From contig DAIUEJ010000056.1 in assembly GCA_036845225.1 (NCBI GenBank), positions 1 to 15,973 of the forward strand: 15,973 nt of DNA. Reading direction: 5' to 3'. Position numbers and translations under genes: made by a program. The notes beneath the pieces are model-generated. The model did no database searches, was not told the DNA's origin, and saw only the letters and a list, made by a program, of their open reading frames with translations. Below, piece after piece: positions 13,589 through 15,973 of the stretch. Within the stretch, counting starts at the first letter, position 1, and the number at the start of each line of letters is the position of its first letter. The DNA is from FEN-680 sp036845225. Its GTDB lineage: Bacteria > Actinomycetota > Geothermincolia > Fen-727 > Anoxymicrobiaceae.

Positions 13589-14019
13589 TTCTTTGCGGAA
13601 AGCTTCTTGTACCTGTCCGCGAACTTCGCGAAGACGCTCGAGGTCTCCTGCAACTGGGCCGCCCACATGCTGAGAACCTCGTGGCCTTCGTCCGTCAAGT
13701 GATAGACCTTACGCGCGGGCCCCGAGCCCGACGGGTCGAGCGTGGATGAGGTGAGCCCTCTCATCTCCATCATGCGGAGCACCCGGTAGAGGATGGACGG
13801 GTCGGTGCTGCCCGGTGCGACCCCGAAGTCCGACAGCCGGCTCATCAGCTCGTACCCGTGTGCCGGCTTCTCCGCGAGGAGCAGGAGGATGTACGGCCTC
13901 ATGAAGCGGTTGGAGAACCCCGCCCCGGGGCAGCCGTCCATCCCGTGGTGGCCGTGGTGGGCGTGCCGTCCCTCGTGGCCCCCGCAGCCGCAATCGGCGT
14001 CTTTGTCTTCTTTGTGCAT
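13585..14019 (-). CDS. PadR-family transcriptional regulator with His/Cys-rich N-terminal tail
   Basis: A 144-residue DNA-binding protein. ATG 14019 has GGAGGT six bases upstream (14026-14031); a GTG at 14040 is less likely. Residues 35-144 form the PadR winged helix: RPYILLLLAEKPAHGYELMSRL (helix 1 and 2), TDPSILYRVLRMMEMRGL (recognition helix and following), then the wing ARKVYHLTDEGHEVL and a dimerisation helix. Residues 1-34 are atypical: they contain C10, C12, H15, H19, H21, H22, H24, H25 and C30, which looks like a metal-binding tail. PadR proteins usually repress neighbouring exporter genes and are released by a ligand. Here the gene is the first of the operon with an ABC exporter and an FeS protein, so autoregulation is likely. 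Metal or redox sensing is inferred from the tail alone. Confidence 0.9.
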   Translation of the reverse strand: MHKEDKDADCGCGGHEGRHAHHGHHGMDGCPGAGFSNRFMRPYILLLLAEKPAHGYELMSRLSDFGVAPGSTDPSILYRVLRMMEMRGLTSSTLDPSGSGPARKVYHLTDEGHEVLSMWAAQLQETSSVFAKFADRYKKLSAKK

Positions 14020-14057
14020 CTCGTTACCTCCGTGTGTCACTATCGAACTACTGCCAT

Positions 14058-14084
14058 TAATGACGATAGTACACTAATGACCAT
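14058..14084. promoter_or_regulatory. Candidate operator region of the PadR operon
   Basis: Two direct copies of TAATGAC[GC]AT (14058-14067 and 14075-14084) are spaced 17 bases apart and flank the short dyad TAGT-AC-ACTA (14067-14076 region). The block lies 39-65 bases upstream of the regulator's start codon, in an AT-rich patch where promoter and operator would be expected. PadR-type regulators commonly bind AT-rich inverted repeats in their own promoters. Assigned by eye only. Confidence 0.4.
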
Positions 14085-14105
14085 ATGTCTATACTGAACA
14101 AGGGA

Positions 14106-14121
14106 GGGTCAGGCACTTTTT
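14106..14121. repeat. Boundary motif GGGTCAGGCACTTTTT
   Basis: This is close to the reverse complement of the motif at 1167-1183 (one transition apart). It stands between the divergent PadR and crotonase genes, followed by a further T-rich stretch to about 14133. Confidence 0.5.
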
Positions 14122-14224
14122 CGCCATTTTTTTCACTCGGACGGTTTTTAGGATAAGCTTTCAAAGCAATCCAGAACGCGGTCGTCCAGCTGGGCCAGAC
14201 CCTTTGGGAAACGGGAGGCGCGCC

Positions 14225-15001
14225 ATGACCTACGAGACACTGATATACGAGACCGAGGGCGAGGTCGGCATCCTCACCTACAACCGCCCGAAGGTGGTCA
14301 ACGCGATCAACAAGCAGATGGTCGAGGAGCTATACGATTTCTGGCAGGCACGGCAGCGCGATTTCGACACGCGCGTGATCATCGTCACCGGGGCCGGCGA
14401 CAAAGGCTTCTGCTCGGGACTGGACATGAAGGCGGTCGTCACCGAGTTCGCACCCCCGGGTGGGGCGACCGCCGAGAGCACCTTCGATGGCCAGATCCAC
14501 TTCTCGGTCCTCATGCGCCTGATACGCTCGTGCCCGCAGCCAATCATCGCAGCCGTCCACGGACCCGCTATGGGCGCGGGGTTGTCTTTCGCGCTATCAG
14601 CCGATGTCAGGCTCGCAAGCGAGGACGCCTTCTTCTGCGCCCAGTACATCAACATAGGGACCGGGGGCGCCGACCTCTCGTCCTCGTTCTTCCTGCCCAA
14701 GATCGTCGGCTGGGGCAAGGCCGCCGAGATGTGCATGACCGGGGAGCGAGTGTTCGCACAGGACGCCTACCGTGTGGGGCTCGCCAACCACGTCGTCACC
14801 CGCGAGGAACTGCTGCCCGCCGCGCGCGCGATGGCCGCGGTGATGTGCTCCAAGAACAAGTTCGGCCTGCGCATGACCAAGGACGCCTTCAACGCGGCGC
14901 TCAACGGCTCCAGCCTCGAGGACGCCAACCGCATGGAGGACCGCAACCAGGCGCTCATCATCGCCAACGCCATCACCGAGGGCGCTAAGGAACTGGGCTG
15001 A
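14225..15001 (+). CDS. Enoyl-CoA hydratase/isomerase (crotonase) family protein
   Basis: A 258-residue enzyme of normal crotonase length. ATG 14225 has GGGAGG six bases upstream (14213-14218). The oxyanion-hole segments are visible: GFCSGLDMKA (61-70) and HGPAMGAGLSFALSADVRLAS (112-132). These bind the CoA thioester carbonyl. The two glutamates used by classical enoyl-CoA hydratase appear to be absent: Ser121 and Tyr141 stand at those positions. Instead an Asp is present in GTGGADLSSSFFLP (145-158), as in several isomerases and other superfamily members. The precise reaction is therefore uncertain; hydratase, isomerase or another CoA-ester reaction is possible. It is monocistronic as far as visible and separated from the PadR operon by a divergent regulatory region. 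Confidence 0.88.
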   Translation: MTYETLIYETEGEVGILTYNRPKVVNAINKQMVEELYDFWQARQRDFDTRVIIVTGAGDKGFCSGLDMKAVVTEFAPPGGATAESTFDGQIHFSVLMRLIRSCPQPIIAAVHGPAMGAGLSFALSADVRLASEDAFFCAQYINIGTGGADLSSSFFLPKIVGWGKAAEMCMTGERVFAQDAYRVGLANHVVTREELLPAARAMAAVMCSKNKFGLRMTKDAFNAALNGSSLEDANRMEDRNQALIIANAITEGAKELG

Positions 15002-15146
15002 CCTGACCAGCACTAATCGTGCACGGGCGTGAAGAAAGTGACTGGGCCTAAGTTCGTACAATCCCGAGATATTAAGGAAAAGACGAGGCGAAATATTCTT
15101 GATGAACTAGATTTGCAGAGACAGAATTTACACACAGAAGGTTACG

Positions 15147-15973
15147 TTATCCCGGGTTGCGCCTGAGCGCGAGCACGGCGACATCGTCGTCGAGCTTGCC
15201 CCCGGCGCGGTCCTTCGCTCCAGCGACCAGTTTCTCCGCAAGCGAGTCGGAGTCGGCGGGCAAGAGTTTGCGAACCTCACCGGCGACGGCCTCGGGCGAG
15301 GCATCATCCCAACCCTTGATCTCGTATAGACCGTCGGTGTAAAGGACCAGGTAATCGCCGGGTGCCAGCACGACCTCACCCTCGATGAATTCCTGCTCCG
15401 GGAATATACCGAGGGGCATCGAAGCGGTACGCAATACCTCGACCGATCGCTCTGCCGAGACGTGCAATGGGCCGGGGTGCCCCGCGTTCACGTAACGAAC
15501 GGTCCCCGAGGGCTCGTCCAGGACCGCTATGAACGCTGTTACGAACAGGTCCGGGCCGTGTTCACGGTAGACGGCCGAGCTGATCCGAGCAGCGGTTTCG
15601 GACACGACGGAGCTCCCCCGCAGATACGCTCGGATGATAGACTTCACGAAGGCCCCCAGTATCGCTGCCTGAAGGCCCTTGCCGCTGACGTCCACTATTG
15701 CGAGAGCGGTTTCGTCGCCTCCCAGCGAGAAGACGTCATAGTTATCGCCGCCCAGCTCGGACTCCTGCAGCACCGATCTGTATCGAGCGGCGAACTGGTA
15801 ACCTTCTATTTGCTTGATCCTTGGATAGAAGACCGCTTGCAGGCTTTGAGAGACGTTCGTCTCACGCTCAAGAACCTCCTCCAGCTCTATATTTATTCTT
15901 TGTAGCTCTTCCTCGGCTCGCTTCCGCTCTGTGATGTCCTCTATTGCCAGAAGTATCTGTGTGGCACCTGTTT
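15147..15973 (-). CDS. PAS-linked SpoIIE/PP2C-type serine phosphatase (RsbU-like), N-terminus outside window
   Basis: The frame is open to the right edge; about 274 residues are visible. From the N-side they show the end of a PAS/PAC sensor module (ATQILLAIEDITERKRAEEEL), a coiled-coil linker (INIELEEVLERETNVSQSLQ), and a complete SpoIIE-type PP2C phosphatase domain. The latter starts FYPRIKQIEGYQFAARYRS, with metal-binding motifs GGDNYDVF, AIVDVSGKGL and the terminal DDDVAVLAL, plus the central NAGHPGPL and LYTDGLYE strands. Such proteins sense a signal and dephosphorylate an anti-sigma-factor antagonist, switching on a stress or developmental sigma factor. The partner is not in the window. 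The GTG at 15773 is internal and not the real start. Confidence 0.93.
   Translation of the reverse strand, partial: TGATQILLAIEDITERKRAEEELQRINIELEEVLERETNVSQSLQAVFYPRIKQIEGYQFAARYRSVLQESELGGDNYDVFSLGGDETALAIVDVSGKGLQAAILGAFVKSIIRAYLRGSSVVSETAARISSAVYREHGPDLFVTAFIAVLDEPSGTVRYVNAGHPGPLHVSAERSVEVLRTASMPLGIFPEQEFIEGEVVLAPGDYLVLYTDGLYEIKGWDDASPEAVAGEVRKLLPADSDSLAEKLVAGAKDRAGGKLDDDVAVLALRRNPG

Noticed and set aside
15029..15146. Short frame starting GTG 15029 (about 30 charged, AT-richer codons beginning VKKVTGPKF)
   Set aside because: Peptide composition looks protein-like, but there is no convincing ribosome binding site, it continues into the phosphatase gene on the other strand and no family is recognised. 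It may be a remnant.

Overview
This is a GC-rich stretch of draft assembly. A run of 100 N (4630-4729) marks a scaffold gap. The content fits a free-living bacterium, most likely an uncultured deep-branching actinobacterial lineage. The clues are the high GC, the actinobacterial-looking secreted repeat with a YFAEGT-R-GF signature, a membrane-anchored L,D-transpeptidase, and a PAS/SpoIIE-type phosphatase. This placement is inference; no rRNA or tRNA is present to confirm it. No stretch longer than 300 bases lacks a gene.

Layout. 1-1080 (+): end of an ABC ATPase overlapping its ABC-2 permease. 1195-2067 (-): a zinc-ribbon/Pro-rich/single-TM protein, divergent from 2270-4612 (+), a secreted protein with four surface repeats and a CapA-type phosphoesterase domain. 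4612-4820: a GC-rich 36-bp tandem repeat interrupted by the gap. 4839-5926 (+): an alpha/beta hydrolase broken by a one-base frameshift. 5929-6107: a nested inverted-repeat element lying between convergent genes. 6111-6650 (-): gamma-carbonic anhydrase-like protein. 6821-7939 (+): class I/II aminotransferase. 7940-9656 (-): two-gene unit of a four-TM protein and an L,D-transpeptidase. 9815-10435 (+): a GerW/YtfJ-like protein with Met/His-rich tails. 10593-11295 (+): a frameshifted membrane protein. 11320-14019 (-): a compact operon reading PadR regulator, ABC ATPase, ABC-2 permease, FeS-cluster protein. 14225-15001 (+): crotonase-family enzyme. 15147-15973 (-): C-terminal part of a PAS/SpoIIE-type serine phosphatase.

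The most coherent functional unit is the PadR operon. Its genes overlap or nearly touch, the regulator carries a His/Cys-rich N-terminal tail, and the last gene is a 4Fe-4S protein, so a metal- or redox-responsive export system is a reasonable hypothesis. The most striking non-coding signal is a set of palindromic dispersed repeats placed almost exclusively at gene ends. One family has TGCACCACCGG stems and GGTCAGGCA-type loops; the other has a CGCCGGCGTCCCGCCGGC core and twice contributes the stop codon of the adjoining gene. Two independent one-base frameshifts could be assembly errors or real decay.
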